Source of the DNA: Hemileia vastatrix | Lineage: Eukaryota; Basidiomycota; Pucciniomycetes; Pucciniales; Zaghouaniaceae | Assembly (NCBI GenBank): GCA_030280995.1 | Contig: JASXTE010000005.1 | Coordinates: 36,350,203 to 36,414,202 of the forward strand | Reading direction: 5' to 3' | Length of the DNA stretch: 64,000 bases | Part shown: piece by piece, positions 33,134 through 45,647 of the stretch | Position numbering within the stretch: position 1 is the stretch's first letter | Layout: each line of letters begins with the position of its first letter | The notes under the pieces: model-generated | What the model saw: only the letters and a program-made list of their open reading frames with translations | Database searches by the model: none | What the model was told of the DNA's origin: nothing | Translations under genes and position numbers: made by a program

Positions 33134-33691
33134 ATTAAATATAAAGTCCAGTACAAACGGCCAGTAGTATCCGGTCAAGAGAATGTGATGGAAAATGTTT
33201 TAAATAGGGAAAATCAACTTCATATTTCTTTATCTTTAGGAGAGCTTTTCAAGATTAGTCCAGCGCTTTCAGAGAAGCAAAAGAAGAATCTGAAGAGGCA
33301 ACAGGTTTCTGCTGGAGAGGTGGAATATATTTGTGAAAATGCTGAGAAGTTTGAGGAGGATTTCAAAACACATTTTTCTGCTCCCCTGGGTTACCTGGTG
33401 GTAGCTCTTAATGGTAAAGAGGTAAAGGCCTTGGTTGATTCAGGGTCTCAAATTAATTTTATTTCTTTAGAGAAGGCAATGATTATAGGCTTTCCAATTA
33501 AAACTGGTACTGGGGGAAAACTCAGAGGTATTGGAGGGCATGCAACAGAGCTGATGGGTACGGCTGAGCATGTCAAATTAGGTATTGGTGGATCTATTGG
33601 TAAGTTTCACTTTTATGTGGCCAGAGGGGCATTTAAAACTGTTCTTGGTGGTCCTTTTTTGACGGATTTTGAGTCCTGGATTGGCTATTAG
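33080..33691 (+). pseudogene. Gypsy-1 aspartic protease region
   Basis: Retroviral-type protease: VKALVDSGSQINFISLEKA gives the DSG active site, and VLGGPFLTDF the later hydrophobic loop (ILGxPFL). It would cut the polyprotein. Read in a different frame from gag, overlapping it by about 50 bases. Open for 203 codons. Confidence 0.8.
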
Positions 33692-34041
33692 TCTGGAATG
33701 GGTATTAGTTTGAAAATTACTGGAGAGGATATGAGGAGGCTACATATGCGGTTGGCACCTCCTGGAGATGAAGGTTAGGAGACACGGCCAGGGATCACTA
33801 CTCTGTGTCAGTGTTGTACTTGCACCAGAAAGCGGCGTATTAAACAGATGGCTTCTGGTGAATTGTGTTTAGAGGGGGATTATGGAGACCCTAATTTTCT
33901 TGGGTAGCAGGGGCTGATCACTCTAATTTTTCAATCTCTCCCCAGGATGAGATCCTAGATTGCAATAGGTCAGATCACTTGGAGATAATTTAAGTGGATT
34001 CTTAATTATTTACTGTTAATAATACATTAAATTGTTATTAT

Positions 34042-34302
34042 CACCACGCAATATGGGGGGCGGACTTGTTAGCAAGTCCGCAACCTTGGACTCAAGTTCA
34101 CCACAGATTGAACACACATTGAGCTATTGACAAAGGAACCATACAATCAGGGATAAACACCACTCAGCAGAACAGTTTTAGGTGGGTCTTCAAGTAGAGT
34201 TCAATATGAGTTCAGTATGAGTTCAGTCTGAGTTCCATCTGAGTTGTGCCTGAGTTCAGGTTGGGGACTTGCTAGCAAGTCCACCCCCTATATTGCGTAG
34301 TG
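34042..34302 (+). mobile_element. CACTA-like MITE, short class, in Gypsy-1
   Basis: 261 bp, CACCACGCAATATGGGGGG to CCCCTATATTGCGTAGTG, with TAT directly outside both ends (34039-34041, 34303-34305). Left palindrome has one changed base. Tail carries 11-bp repeats (GAGTTCAGTAT and CTGAGTTCCAT types). Confidence 0.9.
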
Positions 34303-34559
34303 TATGTTTTCAAATTTTTGGGTTGTCTCACTTCTCTGTCAAGTTTTTTGATCACATTCAAGAATGGATCAAGAGGAAAGATGGGAAATATTATGTTGAA
34401 TAAAAATTGGAATGGTTAATTTTCTGACCTCCAGCAAGAGGGTAAACTGCAATTATTTCATAAAAATTCTATAAAAAATCTTAGTATAATTAAAACACCA
34501 AAAAATAATTTTTGTGATAATTTGATTCCGGTCCTCCAGCAAAAGGAAAAACTGCCAAC

Positions 34560-36492
34560 TTTTTTACAGGTGATTTTATGATGGATAAGGGAATTAAAGG
34601 TGTTGGAAATTTATTTGATAAATTAGACAAAGGAAAAGTGAAAAATGTTAAATTTTAAAATGAAATAAAATATCATTCTGCTTATTTTGATTCCAATTAT
34701 GATGATGAAGAGAATTCCTTTAATGAAATTTTTAATGGCAACACAAAAATAAATTTTTCACCTCAAGTTTATGTAGATGTGGAAGAAGCAAAATATAAAA
34801 AGGTAGCAAATAAAATTCGGCCAATTAATGAGCCGTTACCAGCTGAATAAAATCCATTTTTGAGAAAACCAAGGCTATCAAGAGATCATTATGAATGTCC
34901 CTTGGTGATGAATCCACCTGAATTTTCTGAAACATAAAGAATCACTTTTGAGAGATTAGGTGTTGTAAATTTTGGACCAGATGGTTGGTTGTCTGGAGAA
35001 GAGAAGAAGTTGTTTTTGGATGTAATGGTCAAGAGAGGGAAGGCTATTGCTTTTGTAGAAGAGGAGAGGGGTGTGTTGCAGCATTCCTATGGGGAGCCTT
35101 ACAAGATTCCTGTGGTATGTCATGAACTGTGGCAGCAAAAACCAATCCCAATCTGGCTGCATTAAAAGAAGTTAATATTGAAGTTTTCAGAGAAAGGATT
35201 TGCACTGGACTGTATGAGCAATCATAATCAAGTTATTCTAGTCTGGTATTTTGTATGAAGAAACCAAATGGCAAACTAAGAGTAGTTCATGATCTCAGAG
35301 AATTAAATAGAGTTACAATAAAGGATACTGGGATACCACCTAGTGCTGAGGAGTTTGTGGAAGCGTTTTCTGCAAGAGTGTGTTATGGTTTAAGAGATAT
35401 TATGGGGGGATATGATGAGAGAGTGTTGTATCCAGACTCTAGGCCTCTCACTACTTTTGATACACCGCTAGGACGATTAAAATTGACAAGTTTACCTCAA
35501 GGAGAAACAAATTCAGTGGCCTTTTATCAAGCTCAGATGGAATGGATTCTTCAAGATAAAATTCCTCAATATTCTGGAATCTTTATTGACAATGGAGGAA
35601 TTAAAGGACCTTCAAAAGATTACAATAATTAAGTGCTGGAGGAGAACCCAGGGATATGAAAATTCATCTGGGAGTATGAAATCACATTAGAGAGGATCTT
35701 GTTTAGAATTGAAGAAGCTGGTTTAACTATTTTGGGCTCAAAAATTTCATGTTTTGTGCCAGCTTTAAAGATTTCAGGACATGTGGTGTGTAGAGAGGGT
35801 AGGGTTAAGTCCAAGAAGAGAGTAAATAAAATTCAGTCCTTGCCAAGACCCAAGAGTACAACCAAAGTCAGAGGGTTTTTAGGCATATGTGTTTATGTTC
35901 AAATTTTTAACAAGGACTTTTCTTCATTGGAAGCTCTGTTGAGAATGTTGAAGAGAAAGGATGCAGACTGGGAGTGAGATGAAGAGTGTGAAAGTGAATT
36001 TGAGAGATTGAAGAAGGTTGTGGGGAAGGATTTAGTTCTGCACAAGTGAGATTATGGAAAAGATGCTGGTGGGATTTATTTAGCAGTTGACTCAAGTCAG
36101 GTTGCTTCTGGGGCAGTTTTTTCTCAGATGGATAAAGCTGGTTACATCAATCCAGTTAGGTATGAGTCTGTGGTATTCACCGAAGTTGAATCAAGATATT
36201 CTCAGCCAAAATTGGAACTGTGTGGAGTTGCAAAAATTTTAAATAAGCTTCAAAATGTTTTGTGGGGCCAACACTTTGAATTTAAAGTGGATACAAAATC
36301 TTTAATACAAATGATTAATTCCCCAAGTTTACCAAATGCACCTATGACTAGATGGGTAGCATTCATTCAACATTTCTCTTTTGACTTAGTTCATAAGTCT
36401 GGTAAAACCTTTACTATTCCAGATGGTTTGTCAAGAAGACCACCCACTGAAGATGATTCAGACTCAGAAGAGTTTGATGAAGATATACCTAT
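34560..36492 (+). pseudogene. Gypsy-1 reverse transcriptase and RNase H
   Basis: Broken by many stops and at least two frameshifts. Readable: KPNGKLRVVHDLRELNRVT, DIMGGYDERVL, TTFDTPLGRLKLTSLPQGE, then IFIDNGGIKGP where the catalytic FIDD reads FIDN. RNase H follows with LAVDSSQVASGAVF, SRYSQPKLEL and a primer-grip-like VHKSGKTFTIPDGLSRRP. The GGYDER motif is typical of a basidiomycete Gypsy group. The frame is cut at 36492 by a MITE. Confidence 0.8.
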
Positions 36493-36753
36493 CACCACAC
36501 AATATGGGGGGCGGACTTGCTAGCAAGTCCGCAACCTTGGACCCAAACTCACCATAGATTGAACACACATTGAGCTATTGATAAAGGAACCATACAATCA
36601 GGGATGAACACCACTCAGCAGAACAGTTTTAGGTGGGTGTTCAAGTAGAGTTCAGTATGGGTTCAGTCTGAGTTCAGTCTGAGTTCCATCTGAGTTCCAT
36701 CTGAGTTCAGGTTGAGGACTTGCTAGCAAGTCCACCCCCTATATTGCATAGTG
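36493..36753 (+). mobile_element. CACTA-like MITE, short class, in Gypsy-1
   Basis: 261 bp, nearly identical to 34042-34302, with TAT directly outside both ends (36490-36492, 36754-36756). Both palindromes GGACTTGCTAGCAAGTCC are perfect. Confidence 0.92.
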
Positions 36754-38516
36754 TATGATTAAAGCCAGTACTAAAAGAGCTTAAGACTCTCCATACCTCC
36801 CCCATTAGGTTAAACTGGAAGGACTATTGTTTTTAGATAATTATGGTGATGACCTCCACCAAGAGGATAAACTGGAAAATTATATTTATGTTGATAAAAT
36901 TGATAAAATTGGTGTGAATAAATTTGGTAAAAAAGAGGTAGAAGAAGATGGAGTGGTATTTTGGGATAGTAGTAGGTTAAGGAAGGGTGTATATGTTGGA
37001 GAATTAGAGAATCTTTTTAAAAAGAGGATGTAAAAATCTATGTGTATAAAGGGTGAAGAAGAGAAAGAGGTATTTTAGAATTTGGTTTCTAAGAGATCAA
37101 AAGGTTCAGATGAAGAAAATTGACATAGCTCAATTAAGAAACAAATATGTGGCCAACTTCTATTGGCTCATTCATGTGCAGGTGATATTGGTAATACTGA
37201 AGTGCCTGTCAATATTATTTTAATTGATTTTAAAGATGAAGTCTGGGGTCAGACTGGTTTTTATTTGTTGTTAGTAAAATATTTATTGACTTTAGAGAGG
37301 CCAGAAGATTGTGAAGACAATGAATAGGTGGCTATCAAGAGGAAGTCATATATGTTTTACTTATCTGGTCAACAATTAATGAAACAGAGGTATCCAAATT
37401 CTCAAGCTGTTTTGACTCAAAAGAAAGGGCAAGAATTAGTTTTTAAATCACTGCATGAAGATCTTGGGCATAGAGGCATTGGAGAAACATTTAGAAGAAT
37501 TGCTGATCAATTTTGGTGGCCTGACATAAAAATGGCTGTTAAACAGTGGGTTAAGTCATGCAAAGAATGTCAAAGAAGTAGTTATTTAAGGCCAAAAGAA
37601 CCTGGACACACTACTGGAAAAAATACTCTCTTTGGAAGGGTTAGTTTGGATTCCGTTCATATTAAGGAGGGAAGGTATAAATATTTCACTGTAGCCAGAG
37701 ATGATTTATCTTGTTGGGTAGAGGCAGAACCTCTTTTTTAATTTGACTGCCAAAAATGTGGCAGAATTTATTTTAAAAAATTGGGTATATAGGTATGGAG
37801 TAATGAAGTTGGTGATGGTAGATGGAGGTGCTGAATTTGGGACAGAGTTTAGAGAAGATATATCAAAAGTTGGGTCAAAGGTTAGGGTAGCAACCCCATA
37901 TTATCCTGAAGCTGAAGGTATGGTTGAAAGAGGGCATCAAGGTATTAAGGATGCTTTAGTCAAAATGTGTGGAACAAGTGCTGAAAAGTGGAGGCACTAC
38001 TTACCTTTAGTCTTGTTTGCTGATTGAATTACTGCCAAAAGGACGACCAGATTTTCACCTTATGAACTTGTTTTTGGACAGAAAGTAGTTTTATGGGTTG
38101 ATCTAGAAGCTGAATCATATCTTGGAGTGGACTGTGACACAGTCAAAACTACTGAAGAATTATTATGTGGCAGAATGATGAAGCTGGAAAAGAAAGAAGA
38201 ATATTTAGAAATGACATATTTGCAGATGATGAAGATCCGAAATCAATCAGTAAGATATTGGGATGAGCAGCTGGCACATTGACTTAGAAAACCTTTGAAA
38301 ACTGGCAATATGGTTTTGGTGTATATTTGGAGTTTGGAGAGCCAATGGGGCAAAATGTTTGCTGATAGGTGGAATGGACCGCGTAAAGTCAAGGAGCAAG
38401 TATCCAGCGGTTCATATGTGCTAGAAGAGTTGGATGGAGTAGGTTTGAAGAAGAGGGTAGCATCCAATCAAGTCAAGCGGTTCTATCCTAGAGGCACCCA
38501 GAGTGCTGAAGTTTGA
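36754..38516 (+). pseudogene. Gypsy-1 integrase
   Basis: Integrates the DNA copy. From 37328: zinc finger HEDLGHRG...CKECQ (HHCC), then the DDE core with SLDSVHI, MVDGGAEFG and EGMVERGHQGIKDAL, all three catalytic residues readable. The C-terminal part ends LEELDGVGLKKRVASNQVKRF, with no chromodomain. Stops at 37325, 37739, 38025 and 38279 and an upstream decayed linker (36780-37320) make it non-functional as it stands. Confidence 0.85.
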
Positions 38517-39742
38517 CTCAGAAACAAGGATAAACTAAATAATTGATTAAATAAAATTTTCAAATTTTAGCTCTGCAATGAGGGTAGACTATTTATCAAA
38601 TCTTCAAATTTTAGCTCCAAAAAGAGGACAAACTACTTTGCTATTAATTCTTTCAAGGCTAAATTTTTTATGGGTGCACGACAATCTTTACTCAAGTTTA
38701 GCTCCACAATGAGGGTAAACTACTTAATTTTATCAAAGTTTAACTTTGGAATGAGGATAAACTATCTTACTGTCATTTACTATTGTATGGGTGTCAAAAC
38801 TGTGGACAAACTTTACGACAATCATGAAAATTTCATTAAAAAAATTTAAAATTTAAAATTTTGAAATTGTCCAAAAATCATGGTGAAGAATTGTGTTGGA
38901 ATGATAATGTTTTTATTGGTAGAAGTGTTCACAGGGGAAGTGTCTGATTAAATATTGGCAAGTTTGGGGGTAATTGATGGGCTGACTGCTCTATACACAA
39001 TTACCCCACAATGTTTGTTACCAAAATTTCCCTGTTTCTAGTTGAATCCTGGTTTTCTTTTTGATCTATAGGAAGTCCACTAAGACTATAAACTGAAATG
39101 TACAAAACGGCATTGCTTTTGCTTCCGGATTCAAGATCTCTTTTTATTCTTGTTTTAGTTTTAGTTTTAGTTTTTTTTAATGTTAGATTTTTATAAAATG
39201 ATATATGTTTTTCTTTCATTTTAAATTTTATACTATGAAATATTGTTAAAAGTAATGCTCACTGGTGGTCTCTAATCATTTTTTATAAATTGGAGGGAGC
39301 CCACCCAGTGATCATTATCATTAAATTTTATTTTTCTAAAACTCTCATTTATTAAATCTGTATTTTCAAATTTCTCAAAATTGTGTAACCACATCAAGTT
39401 GCACTTGGATGTGGGTATGATGTCAAGGGTACGGCTCATCAATTGGCCGGGGGGCATCTTTTAAATTTTATTTTACATTTTATAAATTTTATATTTCAAA
39501 ATTTGTTAATCATTCTTTAAAATTAAATTTTAAATTTTATTTCATAACTGTCTTTTATAAACTTATTTAATTTTCATCAAAAAAAAACACAACAAAAAAA
39601 ATAAAAAAATGAAATAAAAACCAAAATAAAAATAAAATAAAAATTAATATATAATTATATTATTTTAGTTAGTTATATGTTTATATTATTATATTTTGTT
39701 TCAAACATTATTAAGGGAATCTAAATACTAGGAAGAACACCT
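38517..39742. other. Gypsy-1 region after pol
   Basis: AT-rich. Holds at least four dispersed copies of a motif 'tagctc.a.aatgagggtaaactac' (38570-38770), related to the array at 40890-41290. No gene. Confidence 0.55.
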
Positions 39743-40700
39743 TCAAGGATGATTTTCTTTTGGAGAAGAATTGAAATCTGATGACTTTGAAGTGCTTTTG
39801 TTATTTTCCTGGGATTTGAATCTTATTTCACAATCTCGATAGTGTTTTAGCCAGTTGGCTATTTTAAACAGGTCTCTCAACAGCTGTTCCCTCATCCAAG
39901 ATTCTGATAAATCAGAAGGTGGGTATTGTTGAAAATATGAAAGAAGATTATTAAAATTTGATGAAAGCTTTTCAGCCACTAGGTGAATTGGAACTTTGGG
40001 GAAGCTAGGACTGGGTTCAGGCAGTTTTGTAGGCTGAATATGGAATTGGAGAACCAGTGGATGCTTATCAAATAAAATTATAGCAATATTTGAACCTGAA
40101 AACTAATGAAGAGAAAAATGGGAACAACTAACCTGTGTCAACACTGTCAAGATTGAAAATGAATGGCTTACTGGGTAATGGAGTAGGATTTTTTATATTA
40201 AGAAAAGGATTTTTAATTTTGGATATTTGTGGAAGACTGGTGTAGGATTTAGATTTAGAAGCAGTGGATTTGGGTTTCTTTGAAGGAACAAAAGAAGAAG
40301 ATAATTGTTGACTGGTTTGTGATCTTTTATGCTTCAAGATATTGGTACTAGGAGATGGAATAGATGGATGAGGAGAAAAAGGCATAGGAGAAGGGTTGTT
40401 TAAAGACTGAAGCATAGCTATAGGAGAAGTTGGAGTTGGGGAATTAGCAGCAATCCTGGATTGAAGAGAAGGTCCCAGAGGATTAGGTGATGGAGATAGG
40501 TTTAGATAGGCAGAAGGAGTAAATGGAATAGGGTTGTTAGAAGTTGATTGGAAAGTTGGAGGAGAAGGAGGAGTAGAAGGATTGCAGAAGGTGGCAAAGC
40601 TGGTAGCTGTAATGGGGACAGAACCATATCTTAGGCCAGAACACTTTCTTTTCTTTTCATAGCAAGATACACAGGCCCTGTTGTAGGTATGACTTTTCAA
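39743..40700 (-). CDS. Gypsy-1 antisense gene B, half zinc cluster protein
   Basis: Reads against pol. Exons 40700-40133 and 40095-39743 join in frame through a very short 37-nt intron (GTTAGT...TTTCAG), giving about 306 residues; the true start is unclear because no ATG lies in frame at 40700. Near the N-terminus is a basic Cys motif, CVSCYEKKRKC (CX2CX6C), like the second half of the zinc cluster in antisense gene A. A long Ser/Pro-rich, basic middle follows (KKPKSTASKSKS, possible nuclear signal). The C-terminus is helical with LLSYFQQYPP, similar to gene A (MLAYFQQTLA). Probably a DNA-binding or regulatory protein; function unknown. Confidence 0.6.
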
Positions 40701-40889
40701 GTTGAAGTTGAAGACACATTCTTTTTGGGTGAAGGCATAGTAGTTTCAAGCTTAGTCAGGTGAAGAAATGAAGTTAAAAGGTCTCATCTTGAAAGGTGAT
40801 ATGATTGGAGAAGAAAAATGGATGGAAAAATTGGATGAAGAAAGTTGGTGGCAAAATCTGGGTTCTAGGATAGTAGTTGGAGTTGGTAT

Positions 40890-41290
40890 CAATCAAAAGT
40901 TTGGTCCACCATGACCTTAAACTGGCAGTTCAGTAAATGTTTGGTCCACTATGACCTTAAACTGGCAAGTTTATCATTCTTTGGTCCCCTATGACATTAA
41001 AATGGCTTATCTATCAATCAAAACTTTGGTCCACCATGACTTTAAACTGGATTATCAATATTATTTAATCTTTGGTCAAGCCTAGGCCTTAATTAGGAAG
41101 AATTCATGCACATAAACAATCTTTAGTCCACTAAGACTATAAACTGGCAATCAATTAAATGTTTGGTCCACCAAGAATTTAAACTGGAATGTCAATCTAT
41201 TTGGTCAACTCAATTCAATCTTTTAATTTATCACTGTCCACCAAGACTTTAAACTGGATATTCAATCATTTTTGGATTTAGGTGATGTTA
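40890..41290. repeat. Degenerate 40-50 bp tandem repeat array in Gypsy-1
   Basis: At least seven copies of TTTGGTCCACCATGACTTTA followed by AACTGG (about 40897, 40939, 40978, 41026, 41108, 41159, 41231). Lies between the two antisense genes. Related single motifs lie at 34430, 34545, 36848 and 38570-38770, always ending TAAACTR. Confidence 0.7.
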
Positions 41291-41849
41291 AGCTTTAGAA
41301 GGATAAACTTTTAGGAGGTAATGATGCTAAGAAGGCATAATGGTTTGATTAGGTGAAATTTGAGGCGCTTTAACATGGTCTAAAAGTTTAAAATTAAATA
41401 TTGGAAGCCTGGCTAAAGTATTTTGTAAAGGTTGCTGAATAGCAATGAATGAAATTGTGATGAAGGAATTAGAAGTCAGGGTGGTAGTTGGATTATTATT
41501 GATTATTTATTTTTTTAAAAAAGACTCAGTGTTAGGCTATTTGGTGTGAAGCTTGGAGGACCTCATGACAAGATTGGAATAATAGAATTTGGCTCAGTAG
41601 GGGAACCTATGAGAATGGAATCATGAGTATTTGCCTCATTATGGAGATCCACTCTCTCATGCTGTGACATAGATGGAGACTGGTATATGGGAGTCTGAAG
41701 GGATTCAAACCTTACTCTTAGAAGTGGAATAACCACAAAATTTATTATATTTTTATTATGAAGAGCCAGCAAAAAGAAAACAACAGTTTAAATGTGGAGA
41801 AGACCAGCTAAACAAGTTCATCAAAATAAACTATTTTGAAAAGATAATT

Positions 41850-44421
41850 TCATTGGAACTGTTCAACATCATTATCAAAACTTTCCATTAGGAGTCTTCT
41901 CTTTATGATGTCCTCATGACAATTGGCTAAAGTTTGTTGAAAATAGGCCAACATTTTTTGTTTCAACTCATTAGTAAAGTCAAGAAAAAGATAGCAATGA
42001 AAATTAGGATAATGGTTGATATAATCCATCTTTACTTTGCCAACATCACTGGTGTTGGTTATTTTGACAGCTAAAACTTCAAAGTATATTTTTTTTAAAA
42101 AAAAGTTATTATAACCATGTAATATGGGGGGCAGACTTGCTAGCAAGTCTGCAATCTTGAACCCTAATTAATATCTTTTTGAGCCCACATTGAATTAGTG
42201 ATGAAACCACCAAAAAAATATTGACTTTCTGGTGAAATCAATATGAATACAACTTGAACATTTAATGAAGCATAGGTAATAATAATTTGAAAAAATCTTA
42301 AGATATGAAAAATGAGATTTTTTTATTAAAATTTTAATACAGTGCAGACCACACTCAAATTAATCTGAAAAATAAATATTTTAAACTATTTAAGCAGTTT
42401 CCATGCAATTTAAAAAAAAAGAACACCAATGTATAGATCTGGCAAGATATCATCTGACATTATTATATAAGTTTCTTTGGCCAGAAATACATTGAGAAAC
42501 TACAATTTGAAATATGTCAATTTGTTCATGAAAGGTTATTTTGTGAATTTATATTATTTATTGTATTATTTTCAAGAATTGACTAAATTATATACTTATT
42601 TTATGAATAGATAATATTGAATATTATAAATCATTAAAATATCTAAAGAAGGTGCAAAAATCTTAAAAATGATGTTACAAAGACTTTACTTAGACATATA
42701 ATTTTTAAATTAAATTGACATAATATATTTCACTATTAAATAAAAAAAAATTTCATACTAATATTTATTAAAATTAATTTCCCCTCTTCTTCAAAATTTT
42801 CAAAATATTAAAATGTAGATTTTTATTTGATTTAAGTAAATGAAGAACAAAACAGTATAGGAGTTGTGGATTTTTGGGATTCAAGGAATTCCTGTGCCCA
42901 CTCTTTGTAACATATTTTATATATTTTATATTTTTTGTATATTTATTTTGTATTACTATCTTCTTTTAGCGTCTTTTTTTACTCCCTCTCAAGAATACCC
43001 CACTCTTTTCCCTTTGAAATATTTCTTTATCCTCACCTCATCTTTCTCCCCAACCTTTTCACTCCCTTCTTCATCATTTTCAACCCCTATCCAAATTTTC
43101 CCCTCTCTCTCCATGCCTCTCCATGCCTCTCCACTCCTCTCCTTCCAGCTTGCTTACCTCCCCATTTCTCCCTAACAATTTATTTTTATATACAGAAATA
43201 GGGACTGAGTTGAAAGGGAGGAAATTGGGGTTCAAGGATTGTGGAGGTGAGGTAAAGGGGAGGAATGGGGCTACAAGGGTTGGGGAGGATGGAGAGTGGG
43301 GTGAGGAAGGGTATATGGGGTAGCAAAAAGGTTGGGAAAGAGTTGGAAGAGAAGATTAAGGGTTCTGAGGCGTTTTAAATGAAGAAAAGGGTTGGAAGAG
43401 GTTGAGAGGGGTGAAATAGGGATCAAAAGAGGATGGCATAAAATGGGGCTGGGAGGATGGCAAAAGGGGTGGGGAGGGAAGACAAGCATGTGTTGATAGA
43501 ATTGAAAGGGATTGAGATTGGTGCAAACAGAGTGTGGAAATAGGAGGATTAACTTTGTTCTTCAGGAAAGGAACAGAGTTCACTTCCATAAAACATTAGC
43601 TGAAACATAGTTTTCAATTCTGTAAAAAAGTTGTAGGTAATAGAAAAAGTCACTGATTTTTTTATATGTAATCTGAAAGTTTTTAATAAAATTATTGTAT
43701 TTAAGAATAGTGATATTATCAATTGATTTTTATTGATCAACTTAATTTAATAAAGTATTATTTAAATAAGTTGCTTCAAAAAATACTGTGAATTGAGTAG
43801 ACTCATGGAACAATTTTTTCTGGCTTCCATTCAGTTATCCTCACACTTTCAATATGTTTTCAATATAGATCCATTATTGTTTGTGTTATACTTCAAGTGA
43901 AAGTTCAGTATTACTTCAGTCTGAGTTCCATCTGATTTCCATCTGACTTCAAGTTGAGGACTTGCTAGCAATTCCCCCCCCCCAAATATTGTGTGGTGTA
44001 TTAGTTTTGGTTAAAGTTTACTATAAAATTATTAAATCTTAAATTTTGAGCCAGGAAACAATGTTTCAGAAAAATTAGTTGGAGGAACTGGCATTATAGA
44101 ATTGGGATCTTGAGAAGGCTGAATTAGGCCGGGATCCATTGTTGAATATTTAACTTTAGAAGTGGAAGCTGTTTTTGAAAGAATTCTTTTGAAGAAGACT
44201 GGGATTTTGGATCGCTTTTTGGCTATTGTGGGATCAGAAAGAGCAGCTGGTCCAAGATATACATTTTTTCTGAAAGGAGCTATAGGCCAGTTACATTTTA
44301 CTTTCTTTACAGGGCACAAGTTGCAAGCGGTTCTACAAGGGAGATCAGGATTCAACATTAGACAGGGTACTTGGTAGCAAGTGCATAATTCACATGGAGC
44401 GGTTAGTCCATTAAAGGACAT
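41850..44421 (-). CDS. Gypsy-1 antisense gene A, Zn2Cys6-type protein (split by a CACTA-like element)
   Basis: Reads against pol; its ATG at 44421 is 149 bases from the 3' LTR. First exon 44421-44032 encodes 129 residues with six Cys at 10, 13, 20, 33, 36 and 43: CX2CX6CX12CX2CX6C, the spacing of a fungal binuclear zinc cluster, with a basic loop (CPVKKVKC). A Lys/Ser-rich stretch follows. A second exon probably lies at about 42075-41850 (after a TTTTAG acceptor), helical with LKQKMLAYFQQTLANC. The 1886-bp CACTA-like element lies between the two, likely in an intron. A further small minus frame (41563-41772) may be decayed sequence. Probable DNA-binding protein; exon borders uncertain. Confidence 0.6.
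42113..43998 (+). mobile_element. CACTA-like element, mid-size class (1886 bp), in Gypsy-1
   Basis: Left end degraded (AACCATGTAATATGGGGGG), right end AAATATTGTGTGGTG; TAT directly outside both ends (42110-42112, 43999-44001). Left palindrome GACTTGCTAGCAAGTC intact, right one mutated. The right 750 bases match the complement of the 887-bp copy. About 1 kb of extra AT-rich sequence lies on the left. No transposase. Confidence 0.88.
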
Positions 44422-44559
44422 TTAAAAATAATGAGATTGAAGGTTGATTTAGAAGAAAATTGGTTAATGGTGTGATTGGAGATGATGTTGGTTGAAAAGA
44501 TAGATGAATATTATGGGTTATTGATTATGCAAGTTAAAAGAATGAGGACATTCTCTATT

Positions 44560-44569
44560 GGAGGGAGGA
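44560..44569 (+). other. Gypsy-1 polypurine tract
   Basis: GGAGGGAGGA directly before the 3' LTR; primes plus-strand DNA synthesis in LTR retrotransposons. Confidence 0.85.
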
Positions 44570-45643
44570 TGTGGCAGCCTAAAGTTTAGTAAGGCACTTA
44601 AATGTGAAAATGGGTTAATTGTGGGGATATGAGATGGAAAATTTTTTTATAAAAGGGTTTAAATAAAATATTGAAAGTTTAAATATGGATAAATTGGTTG
44701 GAAGAAAAATGCATGCCGCAAAACATTTATTTTACAAAGAAGAAATATTTTTTATGGTCTGAAAAGTGGTGAAGTATAAAGTCCAGAAGCTCAAGAATCT
44801 TTGCGAATTTTTCCCAAATTATACCATTTTACTTATATTTTTTTAAAAATGATTTTTAAAGTTTTTACAAAAATATATACGTTTTCAAAAATTACTTAAC
44901 TTTGATGATTTTTCATGGGGTGATTAGAGCTGCACATATTATAAAAATTAGTTAGAAATGCTAAGGAGAAGTAGCTCTATCATGTATAATTATTCTAGAT
45001 TTTTTTATTAAATTTTTAAGGTTCTAATTGAGTCCAGAGGTCCGGACAAGCTCTGGACAAGCTCAGGATGAGCTCCGGCTGTGCTCCAGAAGGGAAAGTT
45101 AGGCATGTGACTAAGTATACTTAAGGACACCTCAGACTCGAAATCAGGCATCATCATCTATCATCATTCTAGTTTATTAACAACCATATTCATATTTTTT
45201 ATTTCTTAACAAATTAAAATAAAATTGTAATATCCTTATAACTTTTATATTTTTCATAACACTTTTGAAATACAACGCAACAATTATATTTTCATCACAT
45301 ATAGGGTATCATTGGAAAGGTCTCAACCTTAGGGACTTGTTTTTATTGTTAACTCATTAAAATAAAATCTTTATAAAAACATGTAAGTCTATTCAGATCT
45401 TTCACTGGAACACCTTAATTGTTGTTATCAGTATTTCATTTCTAACAGCTGCTATTTTCTAAATCTCAAGAAGCGTTTAATTAAATCAGAGTTTCATATA
45501 TATATTTCAATCAATTCAAGTAGACTAGAAAGCTTAGATATTTGAAGAACCCTTATTTTACTTATAAGGACAGGGTTTTCTTTGGATTATCCAACTCCTT
45601 TGTATTCTTCTTACAGTAAGGCAACTGTAAGAGTCTACCTACA
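44570..45643 (+). repeat. Gypsy-1 3' LTR
   Basis: 1074 bp, same ends as the 5' LTR with scattered substitutions and small indels, including fewer copies of the 'gacaagctctg' repeat. Confidence 0.9.
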
Positions 45644-45647
45644 ATGG

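Larger units (their letters stand above)
30123..45643 (+). mobile_element. Gypsy-1, 15.5-kb LTR retrotransposon with antisense genes
   Basis: Bounded by LTRs 30123-31223 and 44570-45643, both TGTGGCAGCC...CTACCTACA. ATGG lies directly outside both ends (30119-30122, 45644-45647). Order on the plus strand: gag, protease, RT, RNase H, integrase, then about 6 kb with two genes on the opposite strand before a polypurine tract and the 3' LTR. Three CACTA-like elements are nested (34042, 36493, 42113). The LTRs differ at many positions, so it is not recent. It sits in the Tet-like gene of Harbinger copy 2. Confidence 0.9.

Noticed and set aside
43123..43489. Pro/Ser and Gly-rich frames near 43 kb
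   Set aside because: They are the same low-complexity segment found in the 887-bp element, a non-coding CACTA-like body.
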